Below are positions 48,428 through 57,243 of a DNA stretch of 64,000 nucleotides, piece after piece. The DNA lies in contig CBDBIW010000016.1 in assembly GCA_965206015.1 (NCBI GenBank), positions 620,001 to 684,000 on the forward strand, written 5' to 3'. Source of the stretch: JAJCYL01 sp965206015. Its GTDB lineage: Bacteria; Bacteroidota; Bacteroidia; Cytophagales; Cyclobacteriaceae. The notes under the pieces are model-generated. The model was not told where the DNA came from. It made no database searches and worked only from the letters and a program-made list of their open reading frames with translations. Both the position numbers and the translations under genes were made by a program. The first letter of the stretch is position 1; every line of letters starts with the position of its first letter.

Positions 48428-48889
48428 TCAGGCAGTTGAACTGATATACTTCTTTTTGAGATATTGCATTAAAACGAATGAAGTCATCATACCAGAAATG
48501 AAGCCTTCAAAGGTTACAATGAAAGCGATGATATAGGGATTGACATACTGCGCAAATGGTACCGATTCCCTGATTTTCATCATAAAATCGACATTGTAAA
48601 TCATGAAGAAGAACATGAAAACGGAGAACGGTATAGCCGCGATAGCCCCAGTTAATGTCCCTACACTAATACCTTCAAAATAATTGAGGTGAGAATTGCT
48701 ATTTTCTTTAAAGTGATTTAAGGCGAACCATATGCCAGGCACTATTATGAATAGATTCAAATTTCGCAGTTCAATGATATGTGCAAATCCTGAAAAGTAC
48801 ATTATCAAAAAATAGACTACAAGGCCGCCGAAAGTATATAGCCCATATTTTAATGCAACTTTTTCAATTGTAATGTTTGAATTTTCCAT
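48428..48889 (-). CDS. DUF4199 family integral membrane protein
   Basis: The 153-residue protein has four predicted membrane helices: 'YGLYTFGGLVVYFLIMYFSG', 'NLNLFIIVPGIWFALNHFKE', 'VGTLTGAIAAIPFSVFMFFF' and 'YIIAFIVTFEGFISGMMTSF'. Layout and the 'NYFEGISVGTLTG' loop match the DUF4199 family, common in Bacteroidota and of unknown function. It converges on hisB with a 6-nt gap, so no terminator fits between them. It is complete. Confidence 0.75.
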   Translation of the reverse strand: MENSNITIEKVALKYGLYTFGGLVVYFLIMYFSGFAHIIELRNLNLFIIVPGIWFALNHFKENSNSHLNYFEGISVGTLTGAIAAIPFSVFMFFFMIYNVDFMMKIRESVPFAQYVNPYIIAFIVTFEGFISGMMTSFVLMQYLKKKYISSTA

Positions 48890-49099
48890 GATTTGAGTCT
48901 TTAGTTAAAAAATAATCGAAATGGAAATGAAGTCATCGTTCCATTGAGTTTAATTTAATCAAAATTTCAATGAAAATCAATTTTAAGAGACTATTTCTAA
49001 TTGTGGAGCAGTGCCAAACTCATGCAAAAATTGCTGATTGTAAAATCGGGAATTTCAGTAATACTAACCGGATAAAGCTTCTTTATTGAGATTTTTTGC

Positions 49100-49119
49100 T
49101 TTTGGACATCTGTCCAAAA
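49100..49119. promoter_or_regulatory. 20-bp perfect palindrome, possible operator
   Basis: TTTTGGACATCTGTCCAAAA is a perfect inverted repeat (9-bp arms, 2-bp centre; centre positions not complementary). The size and symmetry suit a homodimeric repressor such as a TetR-type regulator. It sits in an 800-bp gap (48890-49703) that otherwise holds only decayed sequence. Confidence 0.4.
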
Positions 49120-49240
49120 AAGTTCATTATTAACCAAAACTATGGTTAGTGAGGTAGTCAATAGAATAAAACAAAAAATGCAATCAGTTAAGTGCCTTTA
49201 AACGATCCCTAACAACACATTCTAAAAATTAATCATTCAC

Positions 49241-49267
49241 AAAAAAGAGAGTCATTCGACTCCCTCT
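49241..49267 (-). terminator. rho-independent terminator, minus strand
   Basis: On the minus strand AGAGGGAGTC-gaat-GACTCTCTTT forms a 10-bp stem with two G-U pairs, followed by a T run (tttttt). It lies about 22 nt after the stop of a decayed minus-strand reading frame. Confidence 0.7.
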
Positions 49268-49288
49268 ATTACAACAACCTCTATATTA

Positions 49289-49620
49289 TTATCCTGGCAT
49301 ATTATAATAAAAACGTTCTTCAATAATTTGCTCACCTTCCCATTTCTGACGAGCAATCTGCCCCATTTTCATTCGGTTCCCGTCTCGAAAAATCACATCC
49401 CTTTGCTAGCATCTTATCCTTGTGAATCTTACTTTTTCATCGGTTTAGTTTTCAGTCTTGAACTAAACTCACTGTCCTGTTTTTTGGGGTACCATCATGG
49501 TTCGTGGACAATGTCTGGAAGGTGAAATAACCAATCCACAGTTTCATAATGTTTTATGCCCAGGGGCTGATGCAATTCATAATAATCATTTGCCACAGCT
49601 GATAAGATAAAATACGATAC
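49289..49620 (-). pseudogene. decayed minus-strand gene(s), possible SnoaL-like C-terminus
   Basis: The minus strand carries coding-like pieces in changing frames: 'AVANDYYELHQPLGIKHYET', 'VDWLFHLPDIVHEP', a stop, then near the 3' end 'MGQIARQKWEGEQIIEERFY' and 'YNMPG' with a stop at 49289-49291. The last piece resembles the end of NTF2/SnoaL-like proteins. The first is unassigned and may be a different gene. A proper terminator follows. The plus-strand 65-codon frame at 49328 is a shadow. 48890-49240 holds nothing else I can identify apart from the palindrome. Confidence 0.35.
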
Positions 49621-49703
49621 CACTAATCAAAAGAACATTCTGATTAAACCGTCTGAATGCCCTTATTTTAGTATTTTAGGAAATAGTTTTAACCCACTAA
49701 CTA

Positions 49704-51362
49704 ATGTCGGAAAACCTGAGCAAGCTTGCGGGGCGTAAAGGATTGACCAATCCGCTCTTTGAACAATTGGTCAAGGAATCGAAAGATGCCGGTACAATCG
49801 AAGTCGGCAAGATGCGGGAGAAAGCCCGGGAATTCTTGACTGGTAAAGCCAATGTATATGGAACCGTAAGCTTCTATGATTTTCTAAAAGAAGGCAATAA
49901 GGGCAAAAAAGCCTACGTTTGCAATGGAAGTGCCTGTTTATTGGCAGGTACTCAGAACAAGGTCACAGAAACTCTCAATAAGCATTTAAAATCTGAAGAA
50001 ATAGGCCATATGTGCTGCCTGGGCAGATGTCACGAAAATGGAGCTTTTCACTTTAATGGCACTAACTATAGTGCTAAAAGTGAGGAGGAAATACAAAACA
50101 TTCTCGGTGGTGAGCAAATTCAAGGGCTTGACAACTACAAGATCACTTCTAATCTAACTAATCCCATTTTGACCAATCCCCTACCCGATTGGGATGATTT
50201 TTTCGGTTTTTTAAAATACACACTGAATGAAGATCGTAACTCACTTCTTGAACAACTTAAAATATCTAATCTAAGAGGCAGAGGAGGAGCCGGATTCCCT
50301 ATGGGATTCAAACTCGAATCCTGTATGAATACCGAATCTGAACAAAAATTTGTCGTGTGTAATGCCGATGAAGGAGATCCCGGAGCTTACTCTGATCGCT
50401 ACATCATGGAGCAACAGGCACACTTACTCCTTTTTGGAATGATGAACGCCGGATATATTGTTGGTGCAAATCGAGGTATATTATACATCAGGGGTGAATA
50501 CCCGGAATCAATTGATGTAGTTTCAAAAGAAATAGAGCACTTCCAAACCAACGGGGTTTTAGGAGACAATATTAATGGTAGTGGCTTCAATTTCGAATTC
50601 AAGATAATTGAGGGAGCTGGAGCATATATATGTGGAGAGGAAACTGCCTTACTCTCCTCAATTGAAGGACAAAGGCCCGAAGTGAGAGTGCGCCCTCCAT
50701 TTCCTGCGCAGGAAGGCCTCTTCAATTTACCGACAGTGGTTAATAACGTTGAAACGTCAGCAAGTGTTTATCACATACTCAAACATGGAGGCAAAGCTTA
50801 TGCTGATTTCGGTAATGGAAAATCCACTGGCAGTAAATTGGTTTCGCTTGATAGTTTTTTCAAAACTCCGGGTATGTTGGAGGTTGAGATGGGCACTCCC
50901 TTGAAAGATATTATTTATGATATGGGTGGAGGCTTTAAAACGAATGTTAAAGCCATTCATATCGGAGGTCCGTTAGGAGGGATAATTCCAGTTTCCAAAA
51001 TTGAAGACCTTACGCTTGATTTTGAATCATTCTCTGACAATGGCTTTTTATTGGGACATGCAGGCATTATTTCCATACCTGATGATTTTCCAATGATCAA
51101 ATACCTTGAACACCTCTTTGAATTTACAGCAGATGAGTCCTGTGGCAAATGTTTTCCCTGTAGTATAGGGTCCGTTCGTGGTAAAGAAATGATTCAAAAA
51201 GCACAGGAAACTGACTATAAAATTGATCGAGAGCTCATGGATGACCTTTTGGAAACCCTTGAAATTGGATCACTATGTGCATTGGGAGGTGGTCTTCCCT
51301 TAGGGATTAAGAATGCACTGACATATTTTGATGATGAGTTGAAAACATTTTTTGCAAAATAA
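49704..51362 (+). CDS. fdsB: NAD-dependent formate dehydrogenase, NuoE-NuoF-type diaphorase subunit
   Basis: This 552-residue fusion has a thioredoxin-like [2Fe-2S] NuoE domain at residues 1-140 with C73, C78, C104 and C109 ('YVCNGSACLLAGTQ', 'GHMCCLGRCHENG'). The NuoF domain follows: FMN/NADH-binding 'LRGRGGAGFPMGFKLESCMN', 'VCNADEGDPGAYSDRYIMEQ', 'GAGAYICGEETALLSSIEGQ', and the C-terminal [4Fe-4S] ligands 'DESCGKCFPCSIG' and 'GSLCALGGG'. It passes electrons from the molybdenum subunit to NAD+. It is soluble, 11 nt before fdsA, and looks intact. The NuoE and NuoF parts are separate genes (FdsG, FdsB) in many proteobacteria. Confidence 0.9.
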   Translation: MSENLSKLAGRKGLTNPLFEQLVKESKDAGTIEVGKMREKAREFLTGKANVYGTVSFYDFLKEGNKGKKAYVCNGSACLLAGTQNKVTETLNKHLKSEEIGHMCCLGRCHENGAFHFNGTNYSAKSEEEIQNILGGEQIQGLDNYKITSNLTNPILTNPLPDWDDFFGFLKYTLNEDRNSLLEQLKISNLRGRGGAGFPMGFKLESCMNTESEQKFVVCNADEGDPGAYSDRYIMEQQAHLLLFGMMNAGYIVGANRGILYIRGEYPESIDVVSKEIEHFQTNGVLGDNINGSGFNFEFKIIEGAGAYICGEETALLSSIEGQRPEVRVRPPFPAQEGLFNLPTVVNNVETSASVYHILKHGGKAYADFGNGKSTGSKLVSLDSFFKTPGMLEVEMGTPLKDIIYDMGGGFKTNVKAIHIGGPLGGIIPVSKIEDLTLDFESFSDNGFLLGHAGIISIPDDFPMIKYLEHLFEFTADESCGKCFPCSIGSVRGKEMIQKAQETDYKIDRELMDDLLETLEIGSLCALGGGLPLGIKNALTYFDDELKTFFAK

Positions 51363-51373
51363 ACAAGAGAACG

Positions 51374-54163
51374 ATGAGTGAGGTGTTAATAAAAGAAGAG
51401 GCAAAAAAAACGGTCAATACTGAAAACGCCGCTTTCATTAACAGGCAATCCTCTGCCTTTATACCTGGTGAGAGTATTCTGGAGTTTGTACGAAGAAATC
51501 AACCTGAAGAGAACATTCCCACACTTTGTGATGCACCAAACCTCAAGCCTTTTGGTTCTTGTCGAGTTTGCAGTGTCGATGTCGCCTTAGAAGAAGGGGG
51601 CAGAATGAAAGCTGTCGCTTCTTGCCATACACCCGTAACGAGGAATTCATTCATCTACACAAGAAGTCAAAGAATCGAGCGCCTAAGAAGGAACATTATC
51701 GAGTTGGTGTTAACAGATTACCCAATTGAAAGACTGAATGAGAATAAAGCAGGCAAAAATGAATTGCAGAACATAGTCAATCAATTAAATATAAAGCCGG
51801 AAGATATTCGATATCCCGCAGGAAAGAACCACAATCATCGAACACCAGATAGCTCTCACCCATACATGAGGGCAGATTTAAGCACTTGCATTAACTGCTA
51901 CCGGTGTGTCAGGGCCTGCGATGAAGTCCAGGGTGAAATGGTTTTGACCATGGCTGGCAGAGGTTTCGAAAACACCATCACCATGGGGATTAATGACGGG
52001 TTCTCCGAATCGGACTGCGTCAGTTGCGGTGCATGTTCTCAAGCATGCCCAACTCAAGCCATCAGTGATGTATTTAATTCAAAAATGACAGTGGCGGATG
52101 AAGTCACCCGAACTGTTTGTACTTATTGTGGAGTAGGCTGCAACCTGGAAGTATCCACTATAAATGGAGAAATTAAGTCCATTCTCGCTCCATATGATGC
52201 AGAAGTCAACCAGGGTCATACCTGCTTAAAAGGAAGATATGCCTTTAAATTTTATGATCATCCAGAAAGATTGACCTCACCCCTCATCAAGAGAAATGGA
52301 GAATTTGTAAAAGTTTCCTGGGATGAGATTTATCGTTTCATGACCGAAAAATTTACAGAGATCAAAGAAAATCATGGTCCGGATGCCATCGCTGGCATTT
52401 CATGTGCGAGAGCCACTAATGAGGAGAACTACCTCATGCAAAAATTCATAAGAGCCGTAGTTGGAACAAACAACATTGATGGATGCGCAAGAGTTTGTCA
52501 CTCCCCTACAGCTTTAGGTATGCAGCGAACCTTTGGCACAGGTGCTGCTACCAATTCGATTGAAGATCTGAAATACACTGAATGTATTATGGTGATTGGT
52601 GCCAATCCAACTGATGCTCATCCAGTGACCGGGGTCAAGATCAAACAGAGGGCAATGAAAGGTATACCCCTGATAGTAATAGATCCAAGAAAAATTGAGT
52701 TAACGCGGTATGCAGACTATCATTTACAACTCCGACCAGGCACCAATGTTGCGCTGCTCAATATGATGTTGTATTACATCGTAACTGAAGGCCTTGCTGA
52801 TACAGATTTTGTTCAGTCAAGAACCGAGGGCTATGAAATATTTAATGACAATATTTTAAAACTTGATATGGACGAGTTGTCTGAATTGACAGGAGTCGAT
52901 AAGGTACTCGTCAGAAAGGCTGCTATTACTTACGCCTCGGCTAAAAGTGCAATGTCCTTTCACGGATTAGGTGTAACCGAGCATTCACAGGGAACTTTCA
53001 CAGTTACATTAATCGCCGATTTGGCGATGCTGACTGGAAATATCGGTAGGCCGGGTGTTGGGGTAAACCCTCTCCGAGGGCAAAATAATGTACAGGGCAT
53101 GGCAGATATGGGTGTTCAGCCACATCAAGGTGCGGGATATCTTGCCGTTGATAATCCTCAAGTTCACCAGCAATTCGAGGAGTTTTATAGTGCCAGGCTC
53201 TCAAAAGAAATAGGGTACAAGATCCCGGAGATGTTTGACGCTGCGATTGACGGAAAATTAAAAGCCCTATGGATTATTGGAGAAGATGTGACCCAAACAG
53301 ATCCTAACACCAACCACGTCAAGAAAGCACTTTCAAATCTTGACCTTTTTGTAGTATCGGAATTGTTTATGACTGAAACTGCTAAAATGGCCGACGTAAT
53401 CTTACCTGCGGCTTCATTTCTGGAGAAAAGCGGAACTTTCACTAATGGGGAAAGGAGAATTCAAAGAATTAATAAGGCTGTTGAGCCCGTTGAAGGATGC
53501 AAATCAGATGGAGATATTATAGTGGATATGATGAGGCGAATGGGTTATGACCAACCTGGTTTTGAACCCAGTACTATGCTGGAAGAAATTTCTCAAATAG
53601 TACCCTTCTTCAAAGGCGTAACCTGGGAAGGGCTTGGTGTTAACGGGAAACAATGGCCTGTTCTGGAGGATGGGAAAGGGACCCATATCATGCATAAAGA
53701 TGCCTTCAAACGAGGCAAAGGCCACATCCAGTATCATGATTTTAGAGAGTCGGAAGAAATAGTTGACCATGGTGAAAAATTTCCATACATACTTACTACG
53801 AACAGGGAATTAGAACATTACAATTGTGGAGCAATGACCAGGAGAACATCAAATGTGGATATTCTTGCCGAAGATGTACTTCTCATTAGTGAAGTTGACG
53901 CTGGCAAAATTGGCGTTTCTGATGGTGAATTGGTCTGTGTGAGTTCAGCCCGTGGAAAAGTGGATTTAAAGGCAAGAGTAACTGACCAGGTCAAATCAGG
54001 TGTGCTTTCTACAACCTTTCATTTTCCTGAAGTCATGGTAAATATCCTGACTTCGAACGTATCTGATTCAGAAGCAATGTGTCCCGAGTATAAAGTAGTA
54101 TCTGTAGATATCAGGAAAGCCAGGAAGACGGACAATCGGAAAGCTGGTGAGATAGTTGAGTAG
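51374..54163 (+). CDS. fdsA: NAD-dependent formate dehydrogenase, molybdopterin catalytic subunit
   Basis: The 929-residue subunit oxidises formate to CO2. An N-terminal NuoG-like ferredoxin domain carries C52, C63, C66 and C84 and a His-Cys-type cluster region. Two [4Fe-4S] motifs follow: C172/175/178/182 ('CINCYRCVRACDE') and C215/218/221/225 ('CVSCGACSQACPTQAI'). The molybdopterin domain starts with C249/252/256/284 ('CTYCGVGCNLEV'). The Mo ligand is Cys375 beside His376 in 'DGCARVCHSPTALGMQRTFG', so it is the cysteine and not the selenocysteine form. The C-terminal dinucleotide-binding domain contains 'TTNRELEHYNCGAMTRRT'. No Tat signal is present, so it is cytosolic. fdhD is encoded nearby on the opposite strand. 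Confidence 0.94.
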   Translation: MSEVLIKEEAKKTVNTENAAFINRQSSAFIPGESILEFVRRNQPEENIPTLCDAPNLKPFGSCRVCSVDVALEEGGRMKAVASCHTPVTRNSFIYTRSQRIERLRRNIIELVLTDYPIERLNENKAGKNELQNIVNQLNIKPEDIRYPAGKNHNHRTPDSSHPYMRADLSTCINCYRCVRACDEVQGEMVLTMAGRGFENTITMGINDGFSESDCVSCGACSQACPTQAISDVFNSKMTVADEVTRTVCTYCGVGCNLEVSTINGEIKSILAPYDAEVNQGHTCLKGRYAFKFYDHPERLTSPLIKRNGEFVKVSWDEIYRFMTEKFTEIKENHGPDAIAGISCARATNEENYLMQKFIRAVVGTNNIDGCARVCHSPTALGMQRTFGTGAATNSIEDLKYTECIMVIGANPTDAHPVTGVKIKQRAMKGIPLIVIDPRKIELTRYADYHLQLRPGTNVALLNMMLYYIVTEGLADTDFVQSRTEGYEIFNDNILKLDMDELSELTGVDKVLVRKAAITYASAKSAMSFHGLGVTEHSQGTFTVTLIADLAMLTGNIGRPGVGVNPLRGQNNVQGMADMGVQPHQGAGYLAVDNPQVHQQFEEFYSARLSKEIGYKIPEMFDAAIDGKLKALWIIGEDVTQTDPNTNHVKKALSNLDLFVVSELFMTETAKMADVILPAASFLEKSGTFTNGERRIQRINKAVEPVEGCKSDGDIIVDMMRRMGYDQPGFEPSTMLEEISQIVPFFKGVTWEGLGVNGKQWPVLEDGKGTHIMHKDAFKRGKGHIQYHDFRESEEIVDHGEKFPYILTTNRELEHYNCGAMTRRTSNVDILAEDVLLISEVDAGKIGVSDGELVCVSSARGKVDLKARVTDQVKSGVLSTTFHFPEVMVNILTSNVSDSEAMCPEYKVVSVDIRKARKTDNRKAGEIVE

Positions 54164-54176
54164 CCGTTTGGTAGAG

Positions 54177-54551
54177 TCAGGAATTGGCCATTGGATTAGG
54201 AAAAGCATCTGATTCATCTTCGTTTATTCGTTCGTGAAAGCACTGAAAGTCTTTCTCGACCAATATCTTCAATCCAGGGCCCCGGCCAGTGTATTCACTA
54301 TTTTCTATACCCGTTTGAGTTGTATCTATCCATCGCTTTCCAAGCACTTCCGGGACCACTACGCCCATATGACCTTCTTTAAAACTGGCCACAACTTCAT
54401 TAGTAGCGGAGCTGAAAAATATGCTGTACTGGAACCTGTATTCACTCCCGAAATCTGTCGATTGCTCCACCTTTCCTTCAACCCTCAACTGGTCTATCTC
54501 AGGTTGAGTGAGTCTTAGTCGAATTGTATTGCCTTGGATTCTGATTTTCAT
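54177..54551 (-). CDS. DUF7009-like small protein of the formate dehydrogenase locus
   Basis: The start is placed at 54551 ('MKIRIQGNTIRLRLTQPEID'). The open frame runs 23 codons further but that part overlaps fdhD. The ~124-residue protein is predicted mostly beta ('VEQSTDFGSEYRFQYSIFFS', 'EVVASFKEGHMGVVVPEVLG') and ends in the acidic 'FHERINEDESDAFPNPMA'. It resembles the small uncharacterised DUF7009 family that I associate with Bacteroidota formate dehydrogenase genes. It begins 8 nt after the fdhD stop, so the two form an operon, and converges on fdsA. A role in cofactor delivery or enzyme maturation is a guess from context. Confidence 0.6.
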   Translation of the reverse strand: MKIRIQGNTIRLRLTQPEIDQLRVEGKVEQSTDFGSEYRFQYSIFFSSATNEVVASFKEGHMGVVVPEVLGKRWIDTTQTGIENSEYTGRGPGLKILVEKDFQCFHERINEDESDAFPNPMANS

Positions 54552-54558
54552 ATCATAA

Positions 54559-55395
54559 TTATGAAGCAATTCTCTGCTTACCCGAGTATATATTGAACTT
54601 CCCGTCTCTAACAAAACCAAGAAGAGTCATTTTGCACTCTTTTGCCAATTCAACGGCTAAACTTGAAGGTGCTCCAACTGCAGCCACTAATTGAATTCCA
54701 GCCATAGCTGCTTTTTGTATAAGCTCAAAACCTGCTCTTCCGCTTAAAAACAATAACTCCTTTGAGATCGGATATTGCCCACCCAGAAAGGATGCCCCAA
54801 TAACTTTATCCACTGCATTGTGTCTGCCAATATCTTCTCTGCAACGTGAAACCTTTCCATTGGCATCAACCAATGCCGCAGCATGAATTCCCCCCGTATA
54901 ACTGAAATTAACTTGACTATTTTTAATCAAACCGGGTAGCTCCTTTATCATTTCAGAATCAAAATGAAATTCAGAAAGTTTTAAAGGAGGTATTTTTTTT
55001 CTTATCTGCTCTATAGAACCAATTCCGCAGACACCACAGCTTGAAGTGCTATAAAAGTTTCTGTTAAAATTCTCTTCAACAAAATCAAATCCTGGCTTTA
55101 GCTCAACCCTCACAACATTGCCTGCTTCTTCCTTTTTCAAATGGGTACGACAATGACCCAGATGAATGAAATCGTTGAGGCTGCCAATGATCCCTTCCGT
55201 CAACAAAAATCCTGCGGCCAATTCCGGATCATGACCCGGAGTTCGCATAGTCACAGACAAATCAATTTCCCTGCGATCGTCCAATATTCCAAAATTTACC
55301 CTGATCTGCAATGGTTCTTCAACAGCCAAAAGATCTGACTTCAAGCCATTCTCGTCTGATTTGACTACTTCTATGCTAACTACTCCATTCTGCAT
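54559..55395 (-). CDS. fdhD: formate dehydrogenase accessory sulfurtransferase FdhD
   Basis: The 278-residue protein transfers sulfur from IscS-type desulfurases to the molybdenum cofactor of formate dehydrogenase. The conserved cysteines are C120 and C123 in 'FYSTSSCGVCGIGSIEQIRK'. Other family features are 'HDPELAAGFLLTEGII', 'YTGGIHAAALVDANGKVSRC', 'EDIGRHNAVDKVIGASFL' and 'FLSGRAGFELIQKAAMAGIQ'. It is transcribed away from pyrG and followed by the DUF7009-like gene. Its presence supports a functional molybdenum FdsA. Confidence 0.94.
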   Translation of the reverse strand: MQNGVVSIEVVKSDENGLKSDLLAVEEPLQIRVNFGILDDRREIDLSVTMRTPGHDPELAAGFLLTEGIIGSLNDFIHLGHCRTHLKKEEAGNVVRVELKPGFDFVEENFNRNFYSTSSCGVCGIGSIEQIRKKIPPLKLSEFHFDSEMIKELPGLIKNSQVNFSYTGGIHAAALVDANGKVSRCREDIGRHNAVDKVIGASFLGGQYPISKELLFLSGRAGFELIQKAAMAGIQLVAAVGAPSSLAVELAKECKMTLLGFVRDGKFNIYSGKQRIAS

Positions 55396-55554
55396 TCTTA
55401 CAGAGATACTATGTGTACTTAAAGTTAGTCAACTTCTAATTTATTTAGAATGTAAGATCGTGTTTGATATTTATTCCTGATCATTTCGAATCGACGTTGC
55501 ATATTGATGGCACTTCGCATACTTTTGTATCCCGTTAAGTCACACTCTTATGGC

Positions 55555-57207
55555 ATGGCATCATCGAAATACATTTTTGTGACTGGCGGGGTCACCTCAT
55601 CTTTAGGAAAAGGGATCATTTCAGCGTCACTTGGCAAACTACTTCAAGCACGAGGATTGTCCGTGACTATTCAGAAATTTGACCCTTATATCAACATTGA
55701 CCCCGGTACGCTAAATCCATATGAACATGGAGAGTGCTATGTTACGAATGATGGTGCTGAAACTGACCTTGATCTTGGGCATTATGAACGATTCCTTAAT
55801 ATTTTAACCTCTCAAGACAATAATGTCACAACTGGAAGAATCTATAACGATGTTATTACCAAGGAACGGCGTGGAGACTTTCTTGGAAAGACAGTGCAGG
55901 TTATCCCACACATAACTGATGAAATAAAGCGCAACTTTTACAAACTGGGAGAAACCGGGAAGTATGATTTTGTGATTACCGAGATCGGTGGTTGTGTCGG
56001 TGATATTGAATCCTTGCCATTTATTGAAGCAGCTCGTCAGGCAAGATTAGAATTAGGTCCTACAAACTTCATTTCTATTCACCTGACTTTAGTTCCTTAC
56101 CTGAGGGCTTCTGGTGAATTAAAAACAAAACCAACTCAACACTCGGTTAAACAATTGCTGGAATCCGGTATTCAGCCTGATATTGTGGTCTGTAGAAGTG
56201 AGCGGCACCTCCCTCCCGACATTAGAAAGAAAGTTGCACTTTTCTGTAACGTACCGATGAACTGTGTGATTGAAGCTCAGGATGCTGAAACAATTTATGA
56301 CGTCCCGGTTTTAATGCGAAAGGAAAAACTGGACGAAAGAGTGTTATCCAAACTGAAGCTCAGTCACAAAAAAGAACCCAAAATAGACAGATGGAAGGAA
56401 TTCCTTGGTAGACTGAAAAACCCCATTGAGGAAGTAAACATCGGTATAGTAGGGAAATATGTCCAGTTACCTGATGCCTATAAATCAATTGTAGAATCCT
56501 TTGTTCATGCCGGTGCTGAAAACGAATGCGCAGTCAATGTGAAATGGATTGATAGTGAAGAAGTCTTTCAGGAAAATGTAGAGCAACATTTCTCAGATTT
56601 ACAAGGCATTTTAGTGGCTCCGGGTTTTGGAGAGCGGGGAATTGAAGGGAAGATTACTGCTATTCAATATGTAAGAGAAAATAACATTCCATTTTTTGGC
56701 ATCTGTTTGGGATTACAATGTGCTGTAACCGAATTCGCCCGTAATGTTTTGGGGCTTAAAGGTGCTGCATCCACCGAAATGAATCCAAAAACCAAGTATC
56801 CGGTTATCGATTTGATGGAGGAGCAGAAGGAAATCAGCAATATGGGTGGAACAATGAGGCTTGGCGTATACAATTGCAATGTGATTAAAGGAAGCAAAAC
56901 CTACAGCGTTTATGGTCATACCAAAATCAAGGAGCGTCATCGTCATCGCTATGAATTCAACAACCAATATCTTGATGTTTTCGAAGCAGCTGGTATGATT
57001 GCATCTGGTATAAACCCGGAAACAGGTCTGGTTGAGGTAATGGAATTACGTAATCACCCATGGTTTATCGGGTGTCAGTATCATCCCGAATTACGAAGTA
57101 CCGTTTCCAGCCCACATCCTTTATTTGTGAAATTCGTAAAGGCAGCCTTAGCCTTTAAAGAAGAAAAGGAAGACAAGAAATTCACCGAAAAAGATATGGC
57201 TGTGTAA
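55555..57207 (+). CDS. pyrG: CTP synthase
   Basis: The start at 55555 gives the usual N-terminus 'KYIFVTGGVTSSLGKGIISA'; the open frame reaches 17 codons upstream without family support. The 550-residue enzyme makes CTP from UTP, ATP and glutamine. The synthetase domain (1-265) shows 'KFDPYINIDPGTLNPYEHGE' and 'EIGGCVGDIESLPFIEAARQ'. The class I glutamine amidotransferase domain has the Cys nucleophile in 'NIPFFGICLGLQCAVTEFAR' and His/Glu in 'WFIGCQYHPELRSTVSSPHP'. It is complete and followed 36 nt later by yidC, a common pair in Bacteroidota. Confidence 0.97.
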   Translation: MASSKYIFVTGGVTSSLGKGIISASLGKLLQARGLSVTIQKFDPYINIDPGTLNPYEHGECYVTNDGAETDLDLGHYERFLNILTSQDNNVTTGRIYNDVITKERRGDFLGKTVQVIPHITDEIKRNFYKLGETGKYDFVITEIGGCVGDIESLPFIEAARQARLELGPTNFISIHLTLVPYLRASGELKTKPTQHSVKQLLESGIQPDIVVCRSERHLPPDIRKKVALFCNVPMNCVIEAQDAETIYDVPVLMRKEKLDERVLSKLKLSHKKEPKIDRWKEFLGRLKNPIEEVNIGIVGKYVQLPDAYKSIVESFVHAGAENECAVNVKWIDSEEVFQENVEQHFSDLQGILVAPGFGERGIEGKITAIQYVRENNIPFFGICLGLQCAVTEFARNVLGLKGAASTEMNPKTKYPVIDLMEEQKEISNMGGTMRLGVYNCNVIKGSKTYSVYGHTKIKERHRHRYEFNNQYLDVFEAAGMIASGINPETGLVEVMELRNHPWFIGCQYHPELRSTVSSPHPLFVKFVKAALAFKEEKEDKKFTEKDMAV

Positions 57208-57243
57208 CTTTGCGCCTGTTTTTAAAAAAATTAACCGTTACAG

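Noticed and set aside
52480..52520. Selenocysteine formate dehydrogenase
   Set aside because: The codon at the Mo-ligand position is for cysteine (VCHSPT); there is no in-frame TGA.
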